Notes under the pieces: model-generated
What the model saw: the letters and a program-made list of their open reading frames with translations, nothing else
Database searches by the model: none
What the model was told of the DNA's origin: nothing
Origin: Actinopolyspora lacussalsi subsp. righensis
Lineage (GTDB): Bacteria; Actinomycetota; Actinomycetes; Mycobacteriales; Pseudonocardiaceae
Length of the DNA: 64,000 bases
Direction of reading: 5' to 3'
NCBI RefSeq assembly: GCF_900116555.1
Contig: NZ_FPAT01000002.1
Location: 496,001 to 560,000, forward strand
Made by a program: the position numbers and the translations under genes
Shown: positions 56,796 through 64,000 of the stretch, in pieces
Layout: each line of letters begins with the position of its first letter
Position numbering within the stretch: the first letter of the stretch is position 1

Positions 56796-57545
56796 TCACT
56801 CCCAGAAGCGGAAGTACAGGTTGCCGTACCCGTAGAGGCGGGTGCTACCTCCGACCGCGTTGAACAACGCGTCCGCGCCGTTGAAGAAGACGTAGCTCGC
56901 TCCGGGGATCACGAACAGGATCAGCACGATCCCCAGCGGCGCCCACGGCCGGGCCTGTTCACCGAGGTGACGTGCCTTGGGCGAGAGCCAGGGCTCGATG
57001 GCGCCGTAGCCGTCCAGGCCGGGAACCGGCAGGATGTTGAGCACGAAGGCGATCACCTGCAGGAAGGCCAGGTAGGACAGCCCGGCGGCCAGCCCGAACG
57101 GCATCTCGATCGTGGCCACCGAGGCGGTGAGGCCGATTCCCAGCAGCAGGTTCATCGCCGGACCGGCCAGTGAGACGTTCGCCTCGTCCCGTTTGGACCG
57201 CAGCGCCCCGTGATTGATCCACACCGCGCCGCCGGGCAGCGGGATGCCGCCGATGAGCACGAACAGGATCGGCAGCAACAGGCTCAACACCGGATCGGTG
57301 TAGCGCCTCGGGTCGAGGGTGAGATAGCCCTTCTCCCGCACCTCGCGGTCACCGCCGCGCAGTGCGGCGACGGCATGCCCGAACTCGTGCAGGCACAGCG
57401 AGGTGGCCCAGCCACCGAGCACGAGGAGCACGACTCCGGTGATGATCAGCGCCCGGTTGTCCGAGGTGGCCAGCACGCCGCCGAGGACCGTGACCGCCAG
57501 CAGGGCGAGGAACAGTGGGCTGATACGTGTCGGGGTGTTTCGCAC
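56796..57545 (-). CDS. Site-2 protease-like M50 metallopeptidase
   Basis: A 249-residue membrane protease with about six helices. Zinc motif His53-Glu54-x2-His57 (LHEFGH) in helix 2, and the second conserved site LPVPGLDGYGAIEP with a metal-binding Asp in the C-terminal half, as in M50B proteins. GTG 57545 is chosen from the hydrophobic start (VRNTPTRISPLFLALL); ATG 57587 is possible. No PDZ domain. This site-2-protease-like form is small and common in actinobacteria; its substrate is unknown. It faces the whiB gene across a 449-bp gap. Confidence 0.88.
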   Translation of the reverse strand: MRNTPTRISPLFLALLAVTVLGGVLATSDNRALIITGVVLLVLGGWATSLCLHEFGHAVAALRGGDREVREKGYLTLDPRRYTDPVLSLLLPILFVLIGGIPLPGGAVWINHGALRSKRDEANVSLAGPAMNLLLGIGLTASVATIEMPFGLAAGLSYLAFLQVIAFVLNILPVPGLDGYGAIEPWLSPKARHLGEQARPWAPLGIVLILFVIPGASYVFFNGADALFNAVGGSTRLYGYGNLYFRFWE

Positions 57546-57730
57546 TCCACCAGTCTCCCGGTCGCTCGTCGGGCGTCGTCGCCGCATCGGTGGTATCCCT
57601 GTGTCCGAGGATCTTGAGCGGTCCGGACGGGGGATCCCCGTTGGACTGTTCCGGTTACCCCGTTCTGCTCCTTCGGTAGGTGGAACCGTCCCTCTACGGG
57701 ATGGTCTCCGCTTGACCGTGGCGGGCTACA

Positions 57731-57758
57731 CGGGTGTAATCACATTGGTGTTATTTAC
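57731..57758 (+). promoter_or_regulatory. Direct repeats upstream of the whiB gene
   Basis: GGTGTAATCAC (57733-57743) and GGTGTTATTTAC (57747-57758) are direct repeats with a 14-base period. The 13-mer CGGGTGTAATCAC also occurs at 2031. They lie in the gap 57546-57994, which is moderately AT-rich and contains no gene; a GGGGGAGG ribosome site is at 57982-57989. Likely a regulator site for whiB. Confidence 0.4.
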
Positions 57759-57994
57759 CGCTGGAAAGATTGATCGGTTGACTCGGTGGGATGGGGAAAC
57801 CGATCACCTGATCCGGCGGTGCCGGGTAACGGGAGGCCCGGTTAGTGCACGGTCGGAGGAACCGCGATGGCGTGATCGCGATTTCGTCCGGCGGTCGGTA
57901 TTCCGGCCACGCCGAACCGGTTGTCCGGTTCATCACGTCCCGTGAGTCCTGGGGAGGGCCGCGGGAACGGAAAAATTTAACGGGGGAGGTTCAA

Positions 57995-58306
57995 ATGTTG
58001 CGGACCGAGCAGGAAGGTCTGACAGCGGGGGAGGACGCTCGCGTCGCCGAGATCGACATTCTGGCCGGACTGATCGAGGCGGAGGAAGATCAGGACTGGC
58101 AGGAACGCGCGCTGTGCGCCCAAACCGATCCGGAAGCGTTCTTTCCGGAAAAAGGTGGTTCCACTCGCGAGGCGAAACGTATTTGCGCCGGATGTGAAGT
58201 ACGTTCGGAATGTCTCGAATACGCCCTGGAGCACGATGAAAGGTTCGGTATTTGGGGCGGACTTTCCGAACGGGAACGGCGCAGGCTCAAACGGCAGGCC
58301 AGTTGA
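57995..58306 (+). CDS. whiB2: WhiB-family iron-sulphur regulator (WhiB2/WhmD type)
   Basis: A 103-residue protein from ATG 57995 with GGGGGAGG upstream. Four iron-sulphur cysteines: Cys41, Cys64, Cys67, Cys73 (C-x22-C-x2-C-x5-C), then the G(I/V)WGG turn (GIWGGL at 85-90) and a basic C-terminus (ERRRLKRQ) that contacts DNA. WhiB2/WhmD controls septation and sporulation in relatives; it lies beside fbiA and manB in M. tuberculosis (Rv3260c) as here. Works as a sigma-factor-bound regulator. Confidence 0.9.
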   Translation: MLRTEQEGLTAGEDARVAEIDILAGLIEAEEDQDWQERALCAQTDPEAFFPEKGGSTREAKRICAGCEVRSECLEYALEHDERFGIWGGLSERERRRLKRQAS

Positions 58307-58357
58307 TCGAACTCTTCGGTTCCGGTCGTCGAGGGGTCGGGTGGCGGGGGCTCCCGC

Positions 58358-58453
58358 GAGCTCTCACTTCGGGAGTCTCTGACGCTGAACAGGTACTGTC
58401 TCACGTCGGGGCCGTCCTCGGGAGCACATGCGGGAGAACCCGCCGCGGTGGCG
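58358..58453 (+). repeat. Decayed copy of repeat R1 (copy E)
   Basis: Between whiB and the giant glycosyltransferase. GCTCTCACTTCGGGAG, CACGTCGGGGCCGTCCTCG and GGGAGAACCCGCCGCGGTGGCGG align in order and spacing with the R1 consensus, but with many changes. The rest of the 332-bp gap 58307-58638 shows no gene. Confidence 0.5.
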
Positions 58454-58638
58454 GCTGCTCGGGTGGTCTTCCGCCGCTGTCACACCGAGGACACCGCCAT
58501 CCGATGATCAACTCGATCGTTCGCCGCGTCGTCCGCTGCGGTAACGAATTCCTACTCGTCGGTAAGAGCATGTCCCGGAACGCGTGGCCGTCCATTACCG
58601 TCGTGCGGTGATCGGACCACGGCACGCGGGAGGACACG

Positions 58639-61600
58639 GTGGCCGCATTACGTTCCGCCGGGGAAACGGGCGGTGAACACCACCCGAGCACGGCACCGGT
58701 GCTGGCGGTGCTGGTGTGTCATCGGGGTGCGGAGTGGTTGCCGGAGGCGCTGACGGCGCTGCGGCGCCTGACGGTGTTACCGCGCCACTTCTTGGCGGTG
58801 GAGGTCGGGTCGGACGAGGAAACCGTCGAATCGCTCGCGGCGGAGGCGGCGCTGTCGGCGACCGACGGTGTCGCTGTGGAGAGTGCCACTTCGGACGGCG
58901 CTGATCCGACCGGTGCTGGTCCGGACGGTCCCGCGACCGACGTCGCGGGGTTGCTGGACGGTGTGCTCACCGTCGGAAGCGACACCGGTTTCGGCGCGGC
59001 AGTGGCGCACGCCGTGGAGTACGCCGAGCAGCGCTGGGGCGATCCCGGTAGCTGGCTGTGGCTGCTGCGCGACGACGCCGCTCCCGAGCCCGACTGCTTG
59101 GACACGCTGCTGCGGGTGGCCGACAACGATTCCTCGGCGGCCGTGCTCGGCCCGCTGGGACTCGACCGGGACGATCCGCGGCTGATCGTCGACGCGGGAC
59201 TGTCGATGGACACGTCGGGCCGGGTGCGTACCGGTTCCCGGTCCCCGGGACTCGATCCGGCGCTCGGCGACGCCCCGGGCGGTGCGGGCTCCGCGTTGCA
59301 GGTGTCCGAGGTGTTGGCGGTCTCCGGGGCGTGTGCGCTGGTGCGGCGCGAGGTCTTCGACGAGCTCGGTGGATTCGACGAGCGACTGCCACCGGGCTGC
59401 GCGGAGGTCGACCTGGGTTGGCGAACCAACGCCGCGGGACACCTCGTGCTGTGCGTGCCGGAGGCCCGCATGCGGCGCGTGGCCGCCGCGCGCACCGGCG
59501 AGCGGGGTGAACCACGGCACGAGGGGGCGGACTCCGTCACCGCCGCCACCGTTCGGCGCCGGGGCGAGGTACTCACCTACCTCGCCAATGTGGGCAACCG
59601 CGCCTACCGGTTCGGCGTACCGCGGCTGGTGCTGCTGGCGCTGCCTCGGAGCTTCGTACGGCTCGTGACCGGACGGGCACCGGAGGCGTTCGCGGAGCTC
59701 GTGGTGGGACTCCGACTGCTCACGGGAAGACTGCGGCTCCGTGACGCACGAGTCGGCCACGGCAGAGCCGCCACGGCGGGCAGCGGTGTCGACGGCTTGT
59801 TGACCGGCAGGGGCGACCGGATGCGCGACCTCGTGCTGAGCGGATATGCCCGGTTGGTGCGTAACCGGGTGCGGCACGACGCCCGGATCGGCCTCGACCG
59901 GTCGAGTGCGTCGCCCGCCCGGGTGCCCGACGTGCCGAATCCCGCCAAGCACGGACCGGACGCGTTGCCGAGCGGAGCCCTGGGGCACGCGGGTGCCCGC
60001 CGACGCTCAGCGATGGGGCTGCGCAGACCCACCGATCCGGTGGTGATCGCCGTGCCCGAACACCACTCCGCCGCCGCACGGGAGAGCGCGGCCGAGGCTG
60101 ACGAGGCCGGCGACGGAACCGAAGCGCGAGCACGCCCCACCCCGGCACCCCGCGACGGCGCCGCTGACACCTCGTCGGCGGAACTGCTGTTCGTGCCGGT
60201 CGACCGTCGGCGGGTGCTGCGCGAGCTGCTGCTGAACCCGCCGCTCGTGCTGTCCGTCGGGCTGGTCCTGCTGGCCCTGCTCGCGCACGGCCCGTTCGCC
60301 GAGACCTCCCGGCTGGGGACGGAATTGCACGGTGGCAGGCTGCTGCCCGCGGCGGGGCTCGAGCAGACGTGGTCGAGCTACCTCGCCGCGTGGCACCCGA
60401 TCCACGGCGGAACCGGAGCCCCCGCACCGCCGACCCTGCTTGTGCTGGGGTTGTTGGGCGGGCTGCTGGCCCCCTTCGGCGGTCCACCCGCCGCGGTCGC
60501 CCTGTTGCTGCTGGCACAGTTGCCCGCCGCCGGGCTGTCCGCCTACCTGGCGGGCCGTTCGATTCCGGTTCCCCGGAGTTGGCTGGCGGTGGCCGCCGCG
60601 GCCTACGCGCTGCTTCCGGTCGCGATGGCGGGGGCCGTGCAGGGACGTCTCGACGCGGTACTGGCTCATGTACTGCTTCCGCCGGTGCTGGCGGGCCTGG
60701 CCGGGTTGTTGGGGCTGGTGCCGCGATACCGGGGCGGGCGGCCCAACTGGTTGGGCACGGCGTGCCGTACCGCGCTGGCGGCGGCGGTGCTGGCCGCGTT
60801 CGCCCCCGGCGTGTACGTACTGCTGGTGCTGCTCGCGGTGGTGGGCTTCCTCTGCCCGCCCTTCGCACCGGCGGGCGCGGTGCGCAGGCTGGCCGGGCTG
60901 GCCTCCTTCGTGCTGCTTCCCGTCGCCTGTCTGCTGCCGTGGCCGGTGGTGGCGCTGCGGCATCCGGAGCTGCTGTGGCACGGTCCCGGCGTCCCGGTGA
61001 CCGAGCATTCCGCCGGACTCTCGCTGCTGGCGTTGCACCCCGGAGACACCGCGTGGGGTTGGGTCGCCGTTTCACTGCCGGTGGGCGCGGCGCTGCTCCT
61101 GTTGTTCCGGGCTCCCGGTCGTGCCGCGTTGCCCGGGTTGGTGGTGGCCTGCTTCGGCTGGGGCGCGAGTCTGCTGGTCGCACGGATCGCCCTCCCCCCG
61201 CTGCTCGGTGGGACCGAGAGCGTCGGGTGGGCCGGTGGAGCGTTGCTGCTGACGGCGTGCGGCCTGCTCTGGGTCGTGCTGGCGTGCCTGGCCGGGCCTC
61301 GAAGGTGGTCGGCGGGTGTGCCGTCGTGGCGACCGATGGGAGCCGTCGCCGTCGTGGTGCTGCTGTCGTTGGCGCTCGGGACGCTTTCCACGGCACGGTC
61401 CGGCCCGCTGCGTCCGGTCCCCGAGACGTCGACCGCGGCGGGCGACACCGGCTACTGGCTGACCCTGCGCCCCGATTCCGGAGTGCCGCGGCTCACACCC
61501 CGGCCGCGGCCCCGGTTCGGAAGTGCTTCGCTGGCGCCTGCTCCCGGCGCCGTCGCGGCGCTCTCGCGCATTCAGGCCGATCTGCTGTCGGGTGAGGCGG

Positions 61601-62163
61601 AGCGGGTGCGTTCCGGGGTGGCCGCCGCAGCTTCCAGGGGAGCGGGGCGCATCGCGATTCCCGGTGACACCGACTCGGGGGAGTTCGTGGAACTCTCGGG
61701 CCGAACCGTCGTGGCCAACGGGGACTCCGTGAGCGGGCGGCGGGTGTTCCGGGTTCTGCTGCCCCACACCCCCGTGACGCTGCTCGGCCCAGCGCTGGCG
61801 CGCAACGCCCGGGAGGACGTCTCACCGCGCCCCAGAACCCGACCGATAGGGATATCCACCCGGTTGCCGCACGTGACGATTCGGGTGTCCAAGGGCGGTC
61901 CCGGAAGGGTGCTGCTGCTCGCGGCCCAGCGGGAGTCCGGGTGGCGGGCGTACATCGACGGTTCGAGTGTGGGCCTCGCCACTGGTTGGGGCGAGCAGGT
62001 GGCCGTGCCGCTGCCCGAGACGGGTGGGCAGGTGCGGATCGGTTTCACCGCCGTGCCGCGTACCAGTCTGCTCGCGTTCCAGGCCGCCGCGATCCTGTTC
62101 ACGCTGATCGGTGCGTTCCCCGGTCGCGGTCGACGGCAGCGGGACGACTCCCCGGAACACTGA
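58639..62163 (+). CDS. Giant membrane glycosyltransferase (GT2 domain plus polytopic and external domains)
   Basis: A 1174-residue protein. GTG 58639 follows GGGAGGA. Residues 15-300 are a GT2-like domain (VLAVLVCHRGAEWLPEALTAL, WLLRDDAAPEPDCLDTLL, GFDERLPPGCAEVDLGWR). A polar linker leads to about ten membrane helices (530-910), then an external beta-rich domain (about 920-1140) and a final helix near the C-terminus. Large actinobacterial GT2/polytopic fusions of this kind are thought to make or move wall arabinan or galactan units. It sits directly downstream of whiB2. Substrate unknown. Confidence 0.85.
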   Translation: MAALRSAGETGGEHHPSTAPVLAVLVCHRGAEWLPEALTALRRLTVLPRHFLAVEVGSDEETVESLAAEAALSATDGVAVESATSDGADPTGAGPDGPATDVAGLLDGVLTVGSDTGFGAAVAHAVEYAEQRWGDPGSWLWLLRDDAAPEPDCLDTLLRVADNDSSAAVLGPLGLDRDDPRLIVDAGLSMDTSGRVRTGSRSPGLDPALGDAPGGAGSALQVSEVLAVSGACALVRREVFDELGGFDERLPPGCAEVDLGWRTNAAGHLVLCVPEARMRRVAAARTGERGEPRHEGADSVTAATVRRRGEVLTYLANVGNRAYRFGVPRLVLLALPRSFVRLVTGRAPEAFAELVVGLRLLTGRLRLRDARVGHGRAATAGSGVDGLLTGRGDRMRDLVLSGYARLVRNRVRHDARIGLDRSSASPARVPDVPNPAKHGPDALPSGALGHAGARRRSAMGLRRPTDPVVIAVPEHHSAAARESAAEADEAGDGTEARARPTPAPRDGAADTSSAELLFVPVDRRRVLRELLLNPPLVLSVGLVLLALLAHGPFAETSRLGTELHGGRLLPAAGLEQTWSSYLAAWHPIHGGTGAPAPPTLLVLGLLGGLLAPFGGPPAAVALLLLAQLPAAGLSAYLAGRSIPVPRSWLAVAAAAYALLPVAMAGAVQGRLDAVLAHVLLPPVLAGLAGLLGLVPRYRGGRPNWLGTACRTALAAAVLAAFAPGVYVLLVLLAVVGFLCPPFAPAGAVRRLAGLASFVLLPVACLLPWPVVALRHPELLWHGPGVPVTEHSAGLSLLALHPGDTAWGWVAVSLPVGAALLLLFRAPGRAALPGLVVACFGWGASLLVARIALPPLLGGTESVGWAGGALLLTACGLLWVVLACLAGPRRWSAGVPSWRPMGAVAVVVLLSLALGTLSTARSGPLRPVPETSTAAGDTGYWLTLRPDSGVPRLTPRPRPRFGSASLAPAPGAVAALSRIQADLLSGEAERVRSGVAAAASRGAGRIAIPGDTDSGEFVELSGRTVVANGDSVSGRRVFRVLLPHTPVTLLGPALARNAREDVSPRPRTRPIGISTRLPHVTIRVSKGGPGRVLLLAAQRESGWRAYIDGSSVGLATGWGEQVAVPLPETGGQVRIGFTAVPRTSLLAFQAAAILFTLIGAFPGRGRRQRDDSPEH

Positions 62164-62186
62164 GGCGGCGCGACCCCGCGTGGTGT

Positions 62187-62204
62187 CGATTTCTCGCGAA
62201 ATCG
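62187..62204. repeat. Palindromic repeat R2, copy 4
   Basis: CGATTTCTCGCGAAATCG inside a block CGTGGTGTCGATTTCTCGCGAAATCGCCGCGCGGG that recurs 68 bp later. Lies just after the giant glycosyltransferase. Confidence 0.8.
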
Positions 62205-62254
62205 CCGCGCGGGTGAGGCGGTGCGGCTTGGGCGGTGTCGCCCTCGCGTGGTGT

Positions 62255-62272
62255 CGATTTCTCGCGAAATCG
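62255..62272. repeat. Palindromic repeat R2, copy 5
   Basis: Identical to copy 4 with the same flanks; a local direct duplication of about 68 bp. R1 copy D begins about 50 bp downstream. Confidence 0.8.
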
Positions 62273-62320
62273 CCGCGCGGGGTGTGCGGTACGCGAGCCG
62301 AACTCCGACCACTCCCGCAG

Positions 62321-62433
62321 TCGGCACGGCCGCGGGTTCTCCGGTGCGGCTCTCGCGAGGAAGGCCCGACGTTGTGTAGTAACTACCCGATGTCGGGCCT
62401 CCCGGAGCGAGAGCCGTGCCAGAGGTTCCGCCA
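62321..62433 (-). repeat. Dispersed repeat R1, copy D (reverse orientation)
   Basis: Reverse complement of copies A-C, including the long hairpin and the TGGCGGAACCTCTGGCACGG end. It lies in the convergent gap between the giant glycosyltransferase and the metallopeptidase-like gene and, seen in its own direction, is followed by R2 (62272, 62204) as in copy B. Confidence 0.85.
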
Positions 62434-62473
62434 AATGAGTGGTTCACCAGAGGGCGGATCGACGCCGCACAAC

Positions 62474-62947
62474 TCAGTTGCCGTCGATCACTCCGGGATC
62501 GAGCCCGAGATAGCTGGCGATCTGCTCCACGAGCACGTCGTGTATCAGGTCCGTCATGTCCGTGCCGTTGCCGGCCCTGGCCTCCAGCGGACGCCGGTAC
62601 AGCACGATTCGCGCCCTGGTGGGGTTGCCGCGCCGGTCGGTGCTCTCCGGGACGAGGCGCGCCAGTGGCACATTGGAGTCCACGACCATGTCGTCGCCCC
62701 ACACCACGGACTCGGGTGACGTCACATCGACTTCCGGTACCTCGTCGACCGCCACGTCGAGCTGGGTGAGTTCGGTGTGCCACCGCTGCTCGATCGGTTC
62801 GAGGGCATCGAGCACCAGCGCGTCGAAGCGCTGCGAGCGGCTCCGGGCGGCAGGGACCGAGGACGGGTAGAGCGGACCGCGCATGCCGCGGCCACGTCGG
62901 TCCCGTCGCTTTCCGGTTCGCTGTCGAGCCTGCCGTGTGGTCACCAC
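62474..62947 (-). CDS. Metallopeptidase-family protein with degenerate zinc motif
   Basis: About 157 residues (GTG 62947 assumed; the frame opens at 62995). It resembles the Rv3259-like 'metallopeptidase family' proteins, conserved next to whiB2 and DUF3499. The expected HExxH of zincin-like relatives is replaced by DLIHDVLVEQIASYLGLD, so activity is doubtful. The N-terminal part is basic; the centre has RFDALVLDALEPIEQRW. Mycobacterial relatives are uncharacterised as far as I know. Location supports identity more than any motif. Confidence 0.7.
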   Translation of the reverse strand: MVTTRQARQRTGKRRDRRGRGMRGPLYPSSVPAARSRSQRFDALVLDALEPIEQRWHTELTQLDVAVDEVPEVDVTSPESVVWGDDMVVDSNVPLARLVPESTDRRGNPTRARIVLYRRPLEARAGNGTDMTDLIHDVLVEQIASYLGLDPGVIDGN

Positions 62948-63212
62948 GCGGTGAGGATACTCCGCCCGAAACGGGATACGGAATCGTGCCCGCACCAGTA
63001 GCTACCGAACGTGTTCGTGCGATACGTTTCGGATAATTCGTCCGCGTAGTTTCGCTATCGTGCGCAACTTCACCAACAGGATGATCAATGCAGCGCAACG
63101 GATCGCCATGTCCGGATGAACGCCGGACGGCAGTTCCCACATCGGGTTATTCCGCCCGATTTTTCCGCGTGCCGTCGAGTACCGACGTGACAAGAGCGCT
63201 ATGGTGCCAGGC

Positions 63213-63569
63213 GTGCGGAGCGTGAGGCGTTGCTCTCGAACCGGGTGCACCGACCCGGCGGTAGCGACGCTGACCTATGCCTATGCGGATTCGACCGCGG
63301 TGGTCGGCCCGCTGGCCACTTATGCCGAACCCCACAGTTACGACCTGTGCGAGGAACACGCACTCCGACTGACGGTTCCCAAGGGCTGGCACGTCGTACG
63401 GCACGAGGGGGAGTTCAGCGCCGACCAGCCTTCCGGCGATGACCTCACGGCGCTCGCCGAGGCGGTTCGGGAGGCGGGCCGTGCCGATCCCGCCGATTCA
63501 CCCGGGTTCCACGGCGGCGGAAGCAAACGAGGCCACCTGCGTGCGCTGCCCGACCCGGGCAACGAGTAG
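63213..63569 (+). CDS. DUF3499 protein
   Basis: A 118-residue protein from GTG 63213 (ATG 63201 is possible) with RRCSRTGCTDPAVATLTYAYADSTAVVGPLA, CEEHA and PKGWHVVRHE. The paired cysteines (RRCSRTGC and DLCEEH) look like a zinc-binding treble-clef. This is the Rv3258c family, always beside manB and the metallopeptidase-like gene in related genomes. Function unknown. The C-terminal 45 residues are variable and polar. Confidence 0.88.
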   Translation: MRSVRRCSRTGCTDPAVATLTYAYADSTAVVGPLATYAEPHSYDLCEEHALRLTVPKGWHVVRHEGEFSADQPSGDDLTALAEAVREAGRADPADSPGFHGGGSKRGHLRALPDPGNE

Positions 63570-63709
63570 CGCCCGGCGAACTCGTCGTTACCACGTTCCC
63601 GTCTTTCCCACTGAGTCCCGATGGCAGTCGGCGGACACCACGACCGAGCCGTTCGCGGGTAAGCTGCGGCACGCAGGCAAAGGATGCCGTCATTACGGGA
63701 GAGTGCAGC

Positions 63710-64000
63710 GTGCGGGACCTGTCGGGGATCGTCAAGGCGTATGACATCCGGGGTTTGGTGGGCGATGATCTGAACACGGATGTGGCCCGCGAAGTCGGTG
63801 CCGCGTTCACGAGACTGGTCGGTGGCCCCGCGGTGGTGGTGGGGCACGACATGCGGGATTCCTCTCCCGAGCTGGCGGCAGCGTTCTCCGAGGGAGTGAC
63901 CGGGCAGGGAATCGATGTGATTCACATCGGTCTGGCCGGCACCGACATGCTCTACTTCGCCTCGGGGCAGCTGGATCTTCCGGGGGCGATGTTCACGGCC
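63710..64000 (+). CDS. manB: Phosphomannomutase, N-terminal part (runs off the window)
   Basis: GTG 63710 opens a frame to the window end (97 codons). VRDLSGIVKAYDIRGLVGDDL and VVVGHDMRDSSPELAAAF are the conserved start of alpha-D-phosphohexomutases, and the window ends at LDLPGAMFTA, just before the expected SHNP active-site loop. It converts mannose 6-phosphate to mannose 1-phosphate, the substrate of the pyrophosphorylase at 37303. Homologous to Rv3257c in position and sequence. Confidence 0.9.
   Translation, partial: MRDLSGIVKAYDIRGLVGDDLNTDVAREVGAAFTRLVGGPAVVVGHDMRDSSPELAAAFSEGVTGQGIDVIHIGLAGTDMLYFASGQLDLPGAMFTA

Noticed and set aside
57845-57994. N-terminal extension of the whiB gene from 57845
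   Set aside because: WhiB proteins are about 80-105 residues; ATG 57995 has GGGGGAGG upstream and gives the usual length.
4743-62433. R1/R2 repeats as a CRISPR array
   Set aside because: Copies are kilobases apart, without regular spacers and without cas genes.
1-64000. tRNA, rRNA or riboswitch genes
   Set aside because: No cloverleaf, CCA-ending tRNA, rRNA core or known riboswitch motif was recognised by reading; a covariance-model scan would be needed to exclude small RNAs.

Overview
The window is high-GC actinobacterial chromosome. Gene content and order (GtrA-purK-purE, tandem LCP proteins, rmlB/rmlD, a wbbL-like rhamnosyltransferase, mannose-1-phosphate guanylyltransferase, fbiA-fbiB, whiB2-type gene, DUF3499, manB) follow the Mycobacterium tuberculosis Rv3257c-Rv3278c neighbourhood as I know it. 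The Scr1/DUF397-type remnant, the TIGR03089 protein and the style of the cell-wall genes suggest a member of the Pseudonocardiales (Actinopolyspora/Saccharopolyspora-like); the genus is a guess.

Layout. 1-1902: end of an ABC exporter (FtsX-like permease and ATPase). 2162-6486: two secreted arabinan-degrading enzymes (GH51 and GH43). 6625-16682: GtrA, a sigma factor fused to its own zinc-finger/membrane anti-sigma-like part, a degenerate GGDEF-like protein, purK, a truncated regulator with DUF397, a small secreted protein, an EamA exporter divergent from a LysR regulator, and purE. 16718-24934: thioesterase, TIGR03089 protein, two LCP ligases, rmlB, rmlD and a DedA-like protein. 25002-38406: cell-wall glycosyltransferases with an inserted small type-VII-substrate-like operon (28825-31683), ending in the GDP-mannose pyrophosphorylase gene. 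39073-52909: an unusual specialised-metabolism cluster. 53032-64000: hypothetical protein, Nudix, fbiB, fbiA, M50 protease, whiB, a giant membrane glycosyltransferase, metallopeptidase-like protein, DUF3499 and the start of manB.

The most interesting part is 39073-52909. A sedoheptulose-7-phosphate cyclase (2-epi-5-epi-valiolone synthase type) starts a chain of six genes whose start and stop codons overlap: cyclase, ROK-type cyclitol kinase, zinc-type dehydrogenase, SDR, TIM-barrel epimerase/isomerase and HAD phosphatase. Two further oxidoreductases, two membrane O-acyltransferases, two MFS exporters and an alpha/beta hydrolase follow. There is no aminotransferase, sugar nucleotidyltransferase, glycosyltransferase, PKS or NRPS, so the predicted product is a non-aminated, possibly acylated C7 carbasugar (valienol/gabosine/COTC-like) rather than an acarbose- or validamycin-type pseudo-oligosaccharide. 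The cluster sits between the mannose pyrophosphorylase and F420 genes, which are close together in M. tuberculosis, follows an AT-rich control region, and carries rare TTA codons in four genes.

The window also holds three dispersed repeat families: R1 (about 115-145 bp, long imperfect hairpin, four good copies and one decayed), R2 (an 18-bp palindrome around CGATTTCTCGCGAAATCG, five copies, twice next to R1, one forming the 3' end of the Nudix gene) and R3 (about 60 bp, two copies). No tRNA, rRNA, CRISPR array or insertion-sequence transposase was seen.
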